Position numbers and translations under genes: made by a program. Shown here piece by piece: positions 8,521 to 16,977 of a DNA stretch of 64,000 bases. The DNA comes from JANOYY01 sp043720395. Lineage in GTDB: Bacteria; Actinomycetota; Acidimicrobiia; Acidimicrobiales; JANYDT01. Positions within the stretch are counted from its first letter, which is position 1. The number at the start of each line of letters is the position of its first letter. The notes under the pieces were generated by a model. The model did not search any database. It saw only the letters and a program-made list of their open reading frames with translations, and was not told the origin of the DNA. The stretch covers positions 4,706-68,705 of the forward strand of contig JAYSSR010000084.1 in the NCBI GenBank assembly GCA_043720395.1. Direction: 5' to 3'.

Positions 8521-9474
8521 TTACCTCGGGCACCATGTATCGATGAACCGCCGTGTCTCGGAGGCGATCTCGGCGTCCTCTGGCGCAGCACCGAGGAAGC
8601 CACCGTGTGGCGCAGCCTCGAGCACGTGAAGTTCTGCTGGCACGCCGGCACGGCGCAAGGCCCGATGCATCCGGACGGTGTTCGACAGGAACAGGTCGCG
8701 TGTGCCGGTCGTCAACAGGGTCGGCGGGAAGCCGGTCAGGTCAGCGAAGAGCGGCGAGAGGTACGGGTGGGCCAAATCGTGCCCGGCGGCGTACAACTCG
8801 TTTACGACCCGCAACGGCGACAGCACGGTATCCACACCGAGGTTCGTACTGAACGAGTCCCCGGATTCGGTGAGGTCGACCTCCGGTGTGTTCAAGATGA
8901 CCGCAGCGGGGAGGGGGATGCCCTCGTCGCGAGCCCGTACGACGAGTGCGGCTGCGAGGTTGCCGCCGGCCGAGCCGCCATTGACGACAATACGGCTCGG
9001 ATCACGCATGGCGAGCAGTGCGCGGTACACCGACATGCAGTCGTTCAGCGCCGCGGGGTACGGGTGATTTGGTGGCATGCGGTAGTCCACACCCCACGTC
9101 GGCAGACCCGAACGGCCCGCAGCCATCACCGTCATCGCAGCGCAGGCGGCACCGCCCATCAAAATGAGCGCACCCCCATGCAGGTCGAGCACAATTCGGT
9201 CGTCATCGCATTCCAACGGTGTGACGACGTACACGGTCACGCCATCGATTTCGCGCGTCACCTGCTCGGCACGAACCACGGCAGCCCGTGAGGCGAGCAC
9301 CGACATCACCGTCTCGTCCTGGAGCGCGATCAGATCCCGCCAAGCTTGGGGATCGTCAAGCGGCGGCCATTCTGTCGCCGCAGTGAGCGGCCCCATCGAG
9401 AGAACCGCCTGCGCCTCTGGACTCAGAGAGGGCGGCACCGGGATGTCTCGCGCGGGGATGTGCAATGTCGTCAT
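8521..9474 (-). CDS. Alpha/beta hydrolase, HSL-like
   Basis: This 317-residue protein shows LDLHGGALI at the oxyanion hole (HGGA instead of the common HGGG). The nucleophile elbow is NGGSAGGN near residue 165, and the acid/base motifs are GTRDLFLSN and EAAPHGGFLG. All three catalytic residues are present. ATG 9474 lies only 10 bases after a TACTCT -10 hexamer (9485-9490 on the opposite strand), so the transcript has almost no leader. The gene is divergent from the phosphotransferase at 9541, and the two share operator copy 5. It differs clearly from the hydrolase at 3797, so substrate ranges probably differ. Ester or lactone cleavage is the expected activity. Confidence 0.85.
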   Translation of the reverse strand: MTTLHIPARDIPVPPSLSPEAQAVLSMGPLTAATEWPPLDDPQAWRDLIALQDETVMSVLASRAAVVRAEQVTREIDGVTVYVVTPLECDDDRIVLDLHGGALILMGGAACAAMTVMAAGRSGLPTWGVDYRMPPNHPYPAALNDCMSVYRALLAMRDPSRIVVNGGSAGGNLAAALVVRARDEGIPLPAAVILNTPEVDLTESGDSFSTNLGVDTVLSPLRVVNELYAAGHDLAHPYLSPLFADLTGFPPTLLTTGTRDLFLSNTVRMHRALRRAGVPAELHVLEAAPHGGFLGAAPEDAEIASETRRFIDTWCPR

Positions 9475-9484
9475 ACGTGTCGGC

Positions 9485-9532
9485 AGAGTAGTCGATTTTG
9501 CTTTCGACGTCGAAGTCGAATTTTGCTAGAAC
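9485..9532. promoter_or_regulatory. Operator copy 5, bidirectional promoter
   Basis: The palindrome TCGACGTCGA (9504-9513) supplies TCGACG as the -35 element on both strands. On plus, TAGAAC at 9527-9532 lies 17 bases on, and ATG 9541 follows within 9 bases. On minus, TACTCT (9490-9485) lies 17 bases on, and ATG 9474 follows after 10. One repressor or activator bound here would control both genes. Confidence 0.65.
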
Positions 9533-9540
9533 CACTGGAT

Positions 9541-10578
9541 ATGATCGGACATACGCCCGAATCCGATCCTGCGCCGAGCGACCTCGACACCATCCTCGAT
9601 CCGCATTGGCTCGCACTCGCCCTTTCCGACGTCGAACCGGAAGAACGAATCGTCGGGGTGACACAGGTCGGATCGTCGGCGACTCTGGCGAGCAAGGTCC
9701 GCTTTGCACTGCTCCTCGACGGGCCCAAAGGACCGCGAACCCGCAACTATTGCCTGAAGGCGCACTTCGGAACCGGTGGTGTCGAGACGCTCGTCACGGA
9801 AGCGAACTTCTACAAGACACTGCGCCCACAGCTTGATCTCCGCGCTCCGAATGCGTACTACGTGGGCATCGATGAGCAGCGCGGACGGGCCGTGGTCATC
9901 ATGGATGACATCGACGCGCTTGGCGGACAGTTCCTAAGCGCGCATACTCCTTACACTCTTGATCAGAGTCGTGACGCGCTGTCGCAACTCGCATGTCTGC
10001 ACGCCGCGACGTGGGGTGAACACGCCCCGACGGTTGACTGGCTTCAACCGCGAGTCGAAACGATGAGCGGATTCCTCCCGGTTGATCGTCTTCAAGGTCT
10101 TCTTGACGACGGTCGTGGCGTGGACGTTGCGCCCGACCTCCTCGACGCCGGGCGGTTGCTGCGAGCAATGGCGGCGACCGCCGAGTTGCCGGTCACGTGC
10201 GTGCTCCACGCGGACACGCATTCCGGCAACGCCTACCTCGATGCCGACGGCCGCGTGTGCTGGCTCGACTGGCAAATTGCGCAACGAGGGAATTGGTCGA
10301 CCGATATCAGCTATCACCTCGCCACCACGCTCGACATCGAGGTCCGCCGCACGCATGAGGCCGACCTGCTCCGTTGCTACCTCGCTGAGGTCGCGCGCCT
10401 TGGTGTCAGTGCTCCGTCGTGGGACGAGGCGTGGCAGCTCTACACACTCGGGTTCACGTGGGGGTACTTCTTGTGGGTCATCACGACATTCAGTTCTCGA
10501 GAAGTCGTGATGATTCACATGCCGCGCCTCGGCGCGGCACTCGCCGACCACGACACGTTCCGACGCCTCGGCGTCTAG
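9541..10578 (+). CDS. Aminoglycoside-phosphotransferase-fold kinase (APH family)
   Basis: This 345-residue protein has the APH/choline-kinase catalytic loop HADTHSGN (H223, D225, N230), followed by the metal-binding WLDWQ in place of DFG. The N-terminal lobe contains a lysine in NYCLKAHFG, a likely ATP contact. Members in actinobacterial fatty-acid and terpenoid clusters (ACAD10/FadE36-like) are thought to phosphorylate hydroxy-acyl substrates before dehydration. Here that would fit disposal of a tertiary or 4-hydroxy acyl-CoA, which is inference, and antibiotic resistance is unlikely from context. Its translation is probably leaderless from operator copy 5. A thioesterase follows after 22 bases. 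Confidence 0.8.
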   Translation: MIGHTPESDPAPSDLDTILDPHWLALALSDVEPEERIVGVTQVGSSATLASKVRFALLLDGPKGPRTRNYCLKAHFGTGGVETLVTEANFYKTLRPQLDLRAPNAYYVGIDEQRGRAVVIMDDIDALGGQFLSAHTPYTLDQSRDALSQLACLHAATWGEHAPTVDWLQPRVETMSGFLPVDRLQGLLDDGRGVDVAPDLLDAGRLLRAMAATAELPVTCVLHADTHSGNAYLDADGRVCWLDWQIAQRGNWSTDISYHLATTLDIEVRRTHEADLLRCYLAEVARLGVSAPSWDEAWQLYTLGFTWGYFLWVITTFSSREVVMIHMPRLGAALADHDTFRRLGV

Positions 10579-10600
10579 TGCACAAGCAGAGGTAACGACA

Positions 10601-11449
10601 ATGAATGATCTGAATGACCTCTGGACGCTGCTGGACGTTCAAGCGAACGTCGATGGGCACTACGTCGGCCATGCACACCACGACGAGCAACGTCCGGTGA
10701 TCGAGGGCAGCCACTTGCTCGCCCAGACGCTCGTGGCCGCGGCCCGGCACACACCAGGTCGTCGCGTCGTCTCGGCGTCGATGGTGTTCGCACGAGTGGC
10801 GACGACTCGTGAGCCGGTGCTGATCGATCTCGACGAGGTGACGAACGGCCGCACGTTTACCGTGTTCGCGCCGCGGATCACCCAGGCGGGTAAGAAGTGC
10901 GTAGTCGGGACGCTGCTCCTCAATGTCACTTCACCGGACGTGATCCGCCACGAGGTTCCGAAACCGACGGTTCCCGGGCCGAACGAATGGGCGCCGCTCG
11001 ATCTTTCGCTTTCGGGTCGTGAGATCCGCATCGTCGACGACGCGTACACCTTGCGTTCCGACGCCCCCGCGGGACCGCCACAGCTCGACGCCTGGCTTCG
11101 CTTCGAGGAAGCGCCCGACGATCCCGCGCTGAACGTAGCGTTGCTGACCCACATCATGGGCTTCATGCCCCTCGCTGCGGCGCTTCGTCCACACGAAGGC
11201 ATCGGTCTTGACCAGGCGCACCACACCATTTCGACGGGCGTCAACGCGATCTCGTTGACGATCCACAGCGACGTTCGCGTCGACGAGTGGATGCTCTACC
11301 AACATCACTCGACGTTCGCTGGCGACGGCATGACCCACTCCGAATGCCGTGTTCACAACGAAGCCGGCCGACTCCTTGCGTCGTTTACCGTTGACGCCAT
11401 GGTCCGCCCGATGACTGCGGGTACCCCCGACGGCCGCACCGCTCTGTAG
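10601..11449 (+). CDS. Acyl-CoA thioesterase, TesB-like double hot-dog
   Basis: This 282-residue protein has two hot-dog halves. The first holds IEGSHLLAQTLVAAA and the second the TesB signature area SLTIHSDVRVDEW...YQHHS, in which an Asp-Thr/Gln active site is expected from TesB (I can place the Asp but not verify the rest). TesB-type enzymes release free acids from acyl-CoA and are common safety valves in CoA-dependent pathways. The gene lies 22 bases after the kinase-fold gene and has no promoter of its own that I can see, so both belong to one transcript. The next gene is convergent. Confidence 0.8.
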   Translation: MNDLNDLWTLLDVQANVDGHYVGHAHHDEQRPVIEGSHLLAQTLVAAARHTPGRRVVSASMVFARVATTREPVLIDLDEVTNGRTFTVFAPRITQAGKKCVVGTLLLNVTSPDVIRHEVPKPTVPGPNEWAPLDLSLSGREIRIVDDAYTLRSDAPAGPPQLDAWLRFEEAPDDPALNVALLTHIMGFMPLAAALRPHEGIGLDQAHHTISTGVNAISLTIHSDVRVDEWMLYQHHSTFAGDGMTHSECRVHNEAGRLLASFTVDAMVRPMTAGTPDGRTAL

Positions 11450-11547
11450 ACGGAGCAAATGGGAAAATTTAGGAACTGTCGCTCCCATCCCGGGTCAATC
11501 GTGATCCGCGTTCAGGGTTAAGGCTCGGACACCGAAGGAAGCCACAA

Positions 11548-12339
11548 CTACTTGGCGGAGCGCTCTAACATCCTTGTGAGGTTGGCGCGGAACGCGGGCT
11601 CGTCGAATGACGCGGTCTCGGTCGCCAGCGCTTGCGGGAGCAGGTTCTCGACCGTGACGCGAATGGCGTGATTGAGGAGGGCCTTGGACTCACGGACCGA
11701 CTGAGGTGGAAGCTTCGCGAGTTGTTCGGCCACCTCGATGGCCTCGGCGCGCGCAGTGCCCGAAGGCACGACGCGGTTCGCGAGGCCGATGGAAACTGCC
11801 TCGGCCGCCGGGAGTTTCTTGCCAAGCAGGATGTATTCCTTGGCGCGAAGCAGGCTGGTCAACATCGGCCAGGTCATGGCACCACCGTCTGCTGCGACGA
11901 GACCGAGAGCGACGTGAGGATCGGCGAAGTAGGCCTGCTCCTCGATCAGCACGATGTCGCTCATGGACGCGAGGCTGCAGCCGAGTCCCACCGCAGGACC
12001 GTTGATTGCGGCCACGATCGGAACGCGAAGTGACGTCATGCCCCGAACGATTTCTCCCGCTTCCGCCATGATCATTGTGCGTAACGCCGTGTCGTCGGTC
12101 ATGGCCTTCAGCAACCCGAGATCGCCGCCCGCCGAGAACGCGGTGCCGGACCCGGTAAGCACGACGGCACGCACATCGTCGTCTGCGGCCAGTTCGACCC
12201 AGATCCGTCCGAGCTCACCGTGGAGCTGTTCATTGGCGGCATTGAGCGCTGCTGGTCGGTTCAGCGTCACAATGCGGATGGTGCCGCGTACCTCGACCAG
12301 AATTTCGTCGTTCGGGCCCCTGCCAGTGATGTTTTCCAT
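11548..12339 (-). CDS. Enoyl-CoA hydratase/isomerase (crotonase family)
   Basis: This 263-residue protein, a usual length, has the oxyanion-hole regions AFSAGGDLG near residue 66 and INGPAVGLGCSLASM near residue 108, characteristic of crotonases. Of the two catalytic glutamates of classical hydratases, the position after the second motif reads A-M-T (ADGGAMTWP) rather than a clear Glu pair. Isomerase, hydrolase or ring-cleaving chemistry is therefore as likely as hydration. ATG 12339 lies six bases after a TAGGAT -10 hexamer, so translation is probably leaderless under operator copy 6. The gene stands alone and is convergent with the thioesterase. Confidence 0.85.
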   Translation of the reverse strand: MENITGRGPNDEILVEVRGTIRIVTLNRPAALNAANEQLHGELGRIWVELAADDDVRAVVLTGSGTAFSAGGDLGLLKAMTDDTALRTMIMAEAGEIVRGMTSLRVPIVAAINGPAVGLGCSLASMSDIVLIEEQAYFADPHVALGLVAADGGAMTWPMLTSLLRAKEYILLGKKLPAAEAVSIGLANRVVPSGTARAEAIEVAEQLAKLPPQSVRESKALLNHAIRVTVENLLPQALATETASFDEPAFRANLTRMLERSAK

Positions 12340-12352
12340 CGCTACATCCTAT

Positions 12353-12375
12353 TTGTGAATCGACGTCGATGTCAG
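12353..12375 (-). promoter_or_regulatory. Operator copy 6 with promoter of the crotonase gene
   Basis: On the minus strand CTGACATCGACGTCGA is followed 18 bases after CTGACA by TAGGAT, with ATG 12339 six bases further. The operator fills the -35 and spacer. A repressor bound here would block polymerase. Confidence 0.65.
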
Positions 12376-12518
12376 TTCGACGCCGTGCCCGCGGCATCAT
12401 CCAGTGGCCCTCGTCGAAGAGCATCGATCCGATCAGCTGGATCACGCAGACCTTGAAGATTTGCATCGCTCGATACCACGGCCGTTCGCCCGACGTCTTC
12501 GCTCGGCGGGAAGGGGAG

Positions 12519-13679
12519 TCACAGGTAGTCGGGTCGGTGGTCGGAGTCGGCGCCGAGGCCCAGTTCGGGCCACACACCCGTCATCATGGACTCCATGATT
12601 CCGTAGCCGACGGCGTCGCCTTCGCGCACCCGTATCGGTGTGTCGCGGAGCTGTCCGAGAAGTGGCAGGTGTTCGTCGTCCCAGCAGTTGGCGATGTACT
12701 CGCCGTCGACCGTGCTGCGGCCGATCCACGAGCCGTGTTTGTGGCCCTCCCAGTTCCCGTAGCCGGCGGGTCTGAGGAAGAAGCCGCTATCGCCCAACGC
12801 CTCAACCTCGATGACGCGCTGCTCGCCCGAGTCCATGATGATTCGCAGCTCGCCTCCGATCACGAATCGGGTGCGCGAGTCATACGTCATCACCGGCTCG
12901 ACCGATCGTATGCGCGCTTGGTTTCCATCCGCCTCGCCGATGTAGGCCGACGACGTTCCGATGCCTTCAGCAACATGCAAGGACACTTCGTAGTAGGTGC
13001 CATCGGGTCGCTGCAGGAACGCGGGCGTCCACTTGAATCCGCCGCGAAAGCCCTCGGGAGCCTGTGTGCGGACCGGAATGAGGTCGGACGGTGCCGCGCC
13101 GACCGCTTGACGGACACCCCAAGAGTGGTCACGGAACCCGAACCATTCGTCGGGACGTACCTCGTGAGTCGTGCCGTCGACGATCACGGTGCCCGAGACC
13201 CAGCCGCCCTGGTGGTAGCGCAGGACGTTGCTCGCGACGCGTCCCGTTCGTCGATCCCTGGTGAGGTTGCGGTCCTCGAAGAACGGGGGCAGTACCCCGG
13301 ACAGCACGAGGTCGAAGGAGATCGGTTGCGCGTCGTTCGGCTCAAGCACGAATCGCACCTCTTTCAGCCCCTCGACGATTTCATATCGCACGGGCCCGAC
13401 CGCCATGTCTTCTGGTGCCGATCTCACCTCCCGGCTGCCCCGAACGATCCACTGCTCACAGCCGCGTGAGATTCCACCGAACCCGTCCATGATGCCTCGG
13501 TTGTGATACTTGCCGAGTCCGAAGTCGATTTGCAGCGTCCCGTCGATGCGGGCCAACGAGCCCCAGATCTTCTCCGTCCACGACAGGTCGCTCTCGGCAA
13601 TTGTGGCGAACGTGTCGACGATCTGGTGGTTCATGCCTTCGTCGGCACCCCGCAGGGCCCCAATATCACTCATAGCCAT
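12519..13679 (-). CDS. DUF7064/CrtC-AttH-like protein
   Basis: I place the start at ATG 13679, five bases after AAGGAGG (13685-13691); GTG 13682 and ATG 13673 are alternatives. The protein is about 386 residues, beta-strand rich, with RDHSWGVRQ near residue 205 and many Trp/Gly turns. It matches the group that also contains the truncated gene at the left window edge. Such proteins recur in actinobacterial steroid, terpenoid and fatty-acid gene clusters, and a lipocalin-like binding or hydratase role has been suggested for CrtC relatives. I cannot name a reaction. The gene is divergent from the amidohydrolase at 13748 and shares operator copy 7 with it. Confidence 0.75.
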   Translation of the reverse strand: MAMSDIGALRGADEGMNHQIVDTFATIAESDLSWTEKIWGSLARIDGTLQIDFGLGKYHNRGIMDGFGGISRGCEQWIVRGSREVRSAPEDMAVGPVRYEIVEGLKEVRFVLEPNDAQPISFDLVLSGVLPPFFEDRNLTRDRRTGRVASNVLRYHQGGWVSGTVIVDGTTHEVRPDEWFGFRDHSWGVRQAVGAAPSDLIPVRTQAPEGFRGGFKWTPAFLQRPDGTYYEVSLHVAEGIGTSSAYIGEADGNQARIRSVEPVMTYDSRTRFVIGGELRIIMDSGEQRVIEVEALGDSGFFLRPAGYGNWEGHKHGSWIGRSTVDGEYIANCWDDEHLPLLGQLRDTPIRVREGDAVGYGIMESMMTGVWPELGLGADSDHRPDYL

Positions 13680-13720
13680 CACGGCCTCCTTGGGTCGGTG
13701 GTTGATAGTATTCGCTACCT

Positions 13721-13740
13721 AACTTCGACGTCGAAATCAA
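13721..13740. promoter_or_regulatory. Operator copy 7 between divergent genes
   Basis: On minus the site reads TTGATTTCGACGTCGAAGTT, a near-perfect operator. TAGCGA follows the TTGATT hexamer at 17 bases as a candidate -10, and TACTAT lies a little further on. A plus-strand -10 for the gene at 13748 is not obvious. Confidence 0.65.
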
Positions 13741-13747
13741 CTGTTGA

Positions 13748-14740
13748 ATGGATGCGTCCGTGAGCACACCACCACCGCTGTCCGGCATCGTCGACACGAT
13801 GATCGGTTTCCCCACGGACCCGAAGGTGCTCTACGCGACAATGCGCGAGCAGATGCTGCGCGATCAGGCGTCGAAGGACATGGTGATGCCCGCCGGCTAC
13901 ATGTTCAAGGATGTCCCACACGTGGAACCAGGCTCAGACGTTGACCCGGTTGCGGTGACGTTGACGGAGATGGACCGCTTCGGTGTCGAGGTCGGACTCG
14001 TCAGCCTGGGCGCGGCACCCGAGGCGGTACAGCGTGCGCTCACAGCACATCCTGACCGGTTCGTCGCCTCGACCACCGTCGACCCAACTCGTGGCATGGA
14101 GGGCATCCGCGACCTCGTGCGAGCTCACGAGCAGTGGAACGTTCGGGCCGTTTCGATCTTTCCGCACGGCGTGGTTCCGCAGACGCCGATCGACGCGCCG
14201 CTGATGTACCCGGTCTACGCGAAATGCGTCGAACTGGGCGTGCCGGTGTTCATCACGGTGGGCATCGCCGGGCCCCGTGTCCCGTCGATGTGCCAACGGG
14301 TCGAACTACTCGATCAGGTGATGTACGACTTTCCCGAGCTCGTGGTCGTGATGCGCCACGGAGCCGAACCGTGGGTCGATTTGGCCGTCAAGCTGATGCT
14401 CAAGTGGCCGAACCTCTACTACTCCACCTCGGCCTTTTCACCGAAGTACTACCCGCAGGCGATCATCGATTACGCCAACACGCGGGGCGCGGACAAGGTG
14501 CTCTACGGCGGATATTTCCCGATGGGCCTGACCCTCGAGCGCATCACCGCAGAGCTACGCGACGTGCCATTCAAGGACACGGTGTGGCCCAAGTTCCTCC
14601 ACGAAAACGCGCGGAAGGTCCTCGGTCTGACGCACCGACGGCGAGGTTCGGACAGCGACGCTTCTGCAGCGCTAGCATTGCTAGCACTGGGCACCTTGAG
14701 GGAAGGCTTGCATGGCGACTCTGACCATCCGAGACGTTGA
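13748..14740 (+). CDS. Amidohydrolase_2-like protein lacking the usual metal ligands
   Basis: This 330-residue protein starts at ATG 13748, with GTG 13760 as an alternative. It aligns by pattern with amidohydrolase_2 proteins: DRFGVEVGLVSL, PDRFVASTTVDP and a terminal FLHENARKVLGL. However, the first strand reads IVDTMIGFP with no H-x-H, and the usual G-x-D-Y/F-P strand reads YGGYFPMG without Asp. It may be a metal-independent enzyme or a binding protein. The last ~30 residues after VLGL are unlike the family, because they are encoded by the promoter and start of the toxin-antitoxin module. The native end has probably been replaced. Confidence 0.75.
   Translation: MDASVSTPPPLSGIVDTMIGFPTDPKVLYATMREQMLRDQASKDMVMPAGYMFKDVPHVEPGSDVDPVAVTLTEMDRFGVEVGLVSLGAAPEAVQRALTAHPDRFVASTTVDPTRGMEGIRDLVRAHEQWNVRAVSIFPHGVVPQTPIDAPLMYPVYAKCVELGVPVFITVGIAGPRVPSMCQRVELLDQVMYDFPELVVVMRHGAEPWVDLAVKLMLKWPNLYYSTSAFSPKYYPQAIIDYANTRGADKVLYGGYFPMGLTLERITAELRDVPFKDTVWPKFLHENARKVLGLTHRRRGSDSDASAALALLALGTLREGLHGDSDHPRR
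14671..14685 (+). promoter_or_regulatory. Promoter/autoregulatory operator of the toxin-antitoxin pair
   Basis: Two copies of the palindrome GCTAGC lie nine bases apart (14671 and 14680). They sit directly upstream of the antitoxin and inside the 3' end of the amidohydrolase gene. Ribbon-helix-helix antitoxins of the FitA/VapB type bind such repeats with their toxin, so autoregulation is likely. Confidence 0.5.
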
Positions 14741-14954
14741 GGACGAACTTCGGTCTGCGCTGCGCCTCCGCGCCGCGCACCACGGGCGATCCATGGAAGC
14801 TGAGGTTCGCGAGATCCTCCGCGAGACACTTGCCAAGGCACCCGACGAGCAGAATCTCGGTAGCCGTATCCGACAGCGGTTTGCTGCGATCGGCGGCGCA
14901 GATGTTGCGCTCCCACCAAGGGACGAGCCGACACGCTCGGCTCAACTCAGTTGA
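14712..14954 (+). CDS. FitA-like ribbon-helix-helix antitoxin
   Basis: This 80-residue protein starts at ATG 14712. The N-terminus (MATLTIRDVEDELRSALRLR) is the beta strand and first helix of a ribbon-helix-helix DNA-binding domain, followed by AAHHGRSMEAEVREIL typical of FitA/VapB antitoxins. The acidic and proline-rich tail would wrap the toxin. Its stop overlaps the toxin start (TTGA), so the two are translationally coupled. It neutralises the PIN toxin and, with it, probably represses the module through the GCTAGC repeats upstream. The pair interrupts the end of the amidohydrolase gene, which suggests it arrived later. Confidence 0.88.
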   Translation: MATLTIRDVEDELRSALRLRAAHHGRSMEAEVREILRETLAKAPDEQNLGSRIRQRFAAIGGADVALPPRDEPTRSAQLS

Positions 14955-15376
14955 ACGTCCTCGACACGAACGTGATCTCTGAATTGATCCGTCCGGCTCC
15001 TAACGAGAGCGTTGTCGGATGGGTTGACCGACAGCGATCAAGCCAGACGTACATCACGTCCATAACTCTGGCCGAGCTGCTCTACGGCGTTGGCCGACTT
15101 CCAGACGGCCGCCGAAAACGTAACCTCGCGGAACAGATTGAGGCAATGGTGAACGATGACTTCGACGGTCGAGTTCTTGCCTTCGACGAAACCGCTGCGG
15201 TCCACTACGCCGATATCGTTATCCAGCGCGAGCGTCTTGGGCGGCCCATCGGCATGGCTGACGCACAGATTGCTGCCATCTGTCGCAGTCACGGCTCCTC
15301 GATCGCGACACGAAACGTTGACGACTTCACGGACACTTCCGTCACCATTGTCAATCCCTGGGAACCAGAAATCTGA
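14951..15376 (+). CDS. FitB-like PIN-domain toxin ribonuclease
   Basis: This 141-residue protein starts at TTG 14951, which overlaps the antitoxin stop by four bases. The PIN-domain acidic residues are visible: D4 in VLDTNVISEL, E41 in TLAELLYGVG, D98 or so in GMADAQIAA, and the final TRNVDDF motif. These make the Mg-dependent RNase site of VapC/FitB toxins. When free it would cleave RNA and halt growth. In chromosomes such modules stabilise surrounding DNA, which fits a location inside a catabolic island. The FadD3-like ligase gene is convergent 10 bases after the stop. Confidence 0.88.
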   Translation: MNVLDTNVISELIRPAPNESVVGWVDRQRSSQTYITSITLAELLYGVGRLPDGRRKRNLAEQIEAMVNDDFDGRVLAFDETAAVHYADIVIQRERLGRPIGMADAQIAAICRSHGSSIATRNVDDFTDTSVTIVNPWEPEI

Positions 15377-15386
15377 CCGCTCGTTC

Positions 15387-16952
15387 TTACTCCATGCGAA
15401 TTGCAGCGCGCCTGCGGAGTTCGTTCTTTTCTACTTTTCCAGTCGCGTTCAGGGGCAGCGCGTCGATGATCTCCACTCGGCGCGGGGCCTTGTAGTTGGC
15501 CATCTGCTCACGGGACCACGAGATGATCTCGTCCGCAGTCGTCGCCGAACCCGAACGCATCACGACGAAGGCCATGCCGACCTCACCGAGGCGCTGGTCA
15601 GGAATGCCGATCACGGCTGCCTGCTGGATATCGGGGTGCCGGACCAGGGAGTTCTCGATCTCTGCCGGGTAGGCATTAAACCCGCCGACGATGAACATGT
15701 CCTTCACGCGGCCCACGATGCGCAGGTTGCCGTCCGGGTCGAGGGTGCCGATATCGCCAGTTCGCAGCCATCCGTCGGGGGACAGGACCTGCGCAGTCGC
15801 AGTCGGGTCATCGAGGTAGTACGCCATCATGCTGGCGCTGCGAAGCAGGATTTCGCCCGGCTCCCCATCTGCTATGTCGTGCCCTTCGCGATCGATGAGT
15901 CGTAGCTCGAACCCAGGGCGCGGACGCCCTACGGTCGTCGCGATGACTTCGGCGGAGTCAGTCAACGACGTTGAGGTTGCCGTTCCCGCTTCGGTCAGGC
16001 CGTAGCCGACGAAGACCTTCGTGAACGGCAACTCGGCGGTAACGCGACAGACGAGCTGCACCGGGATGTCTGCGGCACCGGTGACCGCGGTGCGCAGCGT
16101 CGACAGATCGTAATTCGCTCGCTCCGGGTGATCCAGGATCGACTGGTAGATCGTGGGGGCTCCGGGGAGCACGGTGACGCGTTCGGCGGCGACGCGGCCG
16201 AGCACTCGATCAACGGAAAAGACCGGCTCGGGCAGCATCGTGGCACCAGCGGCCACGCAGGCGAGGATGCCCGCCTTCAACCCGAACATGTGGAAGTACA
16301 GGTTGACCATCAGGTAGCGGTCGCCGACCGTCAGCCCGGTCATCGTCACCCAGTCCCGCGCCACGTTCAGGGTGCTGCGGTGGGTTTGCACGACGCCCTT
16401 CGGCGTACCGGTCGTGCCCGATGTGAACATGATGTCGGCGACGTCGGTGTCGGTTACCCGCGAAGCACGAGCGTCGGCCGCCGCCAAATCGTCGTCGGAC
16501 GGTGTGCCGATGAAATCACTCCACGCAGCGGTGCCTCCGTGCGATGGTCCGGCGAGAACGATCACGGTTTGCAGATTCACCAGTTCGACGCCGGTGTCTC
16601 GGAGGGCAGAGACGTAGTTCGTTCCGAGGAAGTCGGTGACCGTGACGAGGACCCGTGCGCGGCTCCGCTCGAGGATCTCGGCTGCCTCAATGCCTTTGAA
16701 CCGAGTGTTGATCGGCACGAGCGCCGCGCCCGCAGAAGACAGGCCGAAGTAGGACGTCACCCACGCCGCGGAGTTTGGCGCCCAGATCGCGACACGGTCG
16801 CCCGGTTCAACGCCGGAGCGCACCAGGGAGGCGGCGAATCGCCGCACGGCCTGGTGCAACTGGGCATAGGTCAGTCGAGTGTCTCCGTCGACGATTGCCT
16901 CGACGTCGCCGAACCTCTCGGCCGCGCCGCGGAGGAGCGCAGGGATCGTCAT
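15387..16952 (-). CDS. AMP-forming acyl-CoA ligase, FadD3-like
   Basis: This 521-residue protein carries the full ANL motif set: the P-loop MFTSGTTGTPKGVV near residue 177, the A5 motif GYGLTEAG, GWLRTGDIG, and the C-terminal catalytic lysine in NATGKVEKNEL. The segments NLYFHMFGLKAGILA and VGGFNAYPAEIEN recall FadD3, the ligase that activates the steroid C/D-ring propionate (HIP). FadD3 orthology is recognition from memory, not a search result. It would activate a cyclic carboxylic acid to its CoA thioester. It starts 25 bases after the end of an amidohydrolase gene and is read from operator copy 8. Three different ligases in the window imply several acid intermediates. Confidence 0.85.
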   Translation of the reverse strand: MTIPALLRGAAERFGDVEAIVDGDTRLTYAQLHQAVRRFAASLVRSGVEPGDRVAIWAPNSAAWVTSYFGLSSAGAALVPINTRFKGIEAAEILERSRARVLVTVTDFLGTNYVSALRDTGVELVNLQTVIVLAGPSHGGTAAWSDFIGTPSDDDLAAADARASRVTDTDVADIMFTSGTTGTPKGVVQTHRSTLNVARDWVTMTGLTVGDRYLMVNLYFHMFGLKAGILACVAAGATMLPEPVFSVDRVLGRVAAERVTVLPGAPTIYQSILDHPERANYDLSTLRTAVTGAADIPVQLVCRVTAELPFTKVFVGYGLTEAGTATSTSLTDSAEVIATTVGRPRPGFELRLIDREGHDIADGEPGEILLRSASMMAYYLDDPTATAQVLSPDGWLRTGDIGTLDPDGNLRIVGRVKDMFIVGGFNAYPAEIENSLVRHPDIQQAAVIGIPDQRLGEVGMAFVVMRSGSATTADEIISWSREQMANYKAPRRVEIIDALPLNATGKVEKNELRRRAAIRME

Positions 16953-16977
16953 CGGCGTCGCAGACTGCTCGAACTAT

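Noticed and set aside
9541..10578. Aminoglycoside resistance gene
   Set aside because: The APH fold is shared by many small-molecule kinases, and the operon context (thioesterase, shared operator with catabolic genes) argues for a catabolic role.
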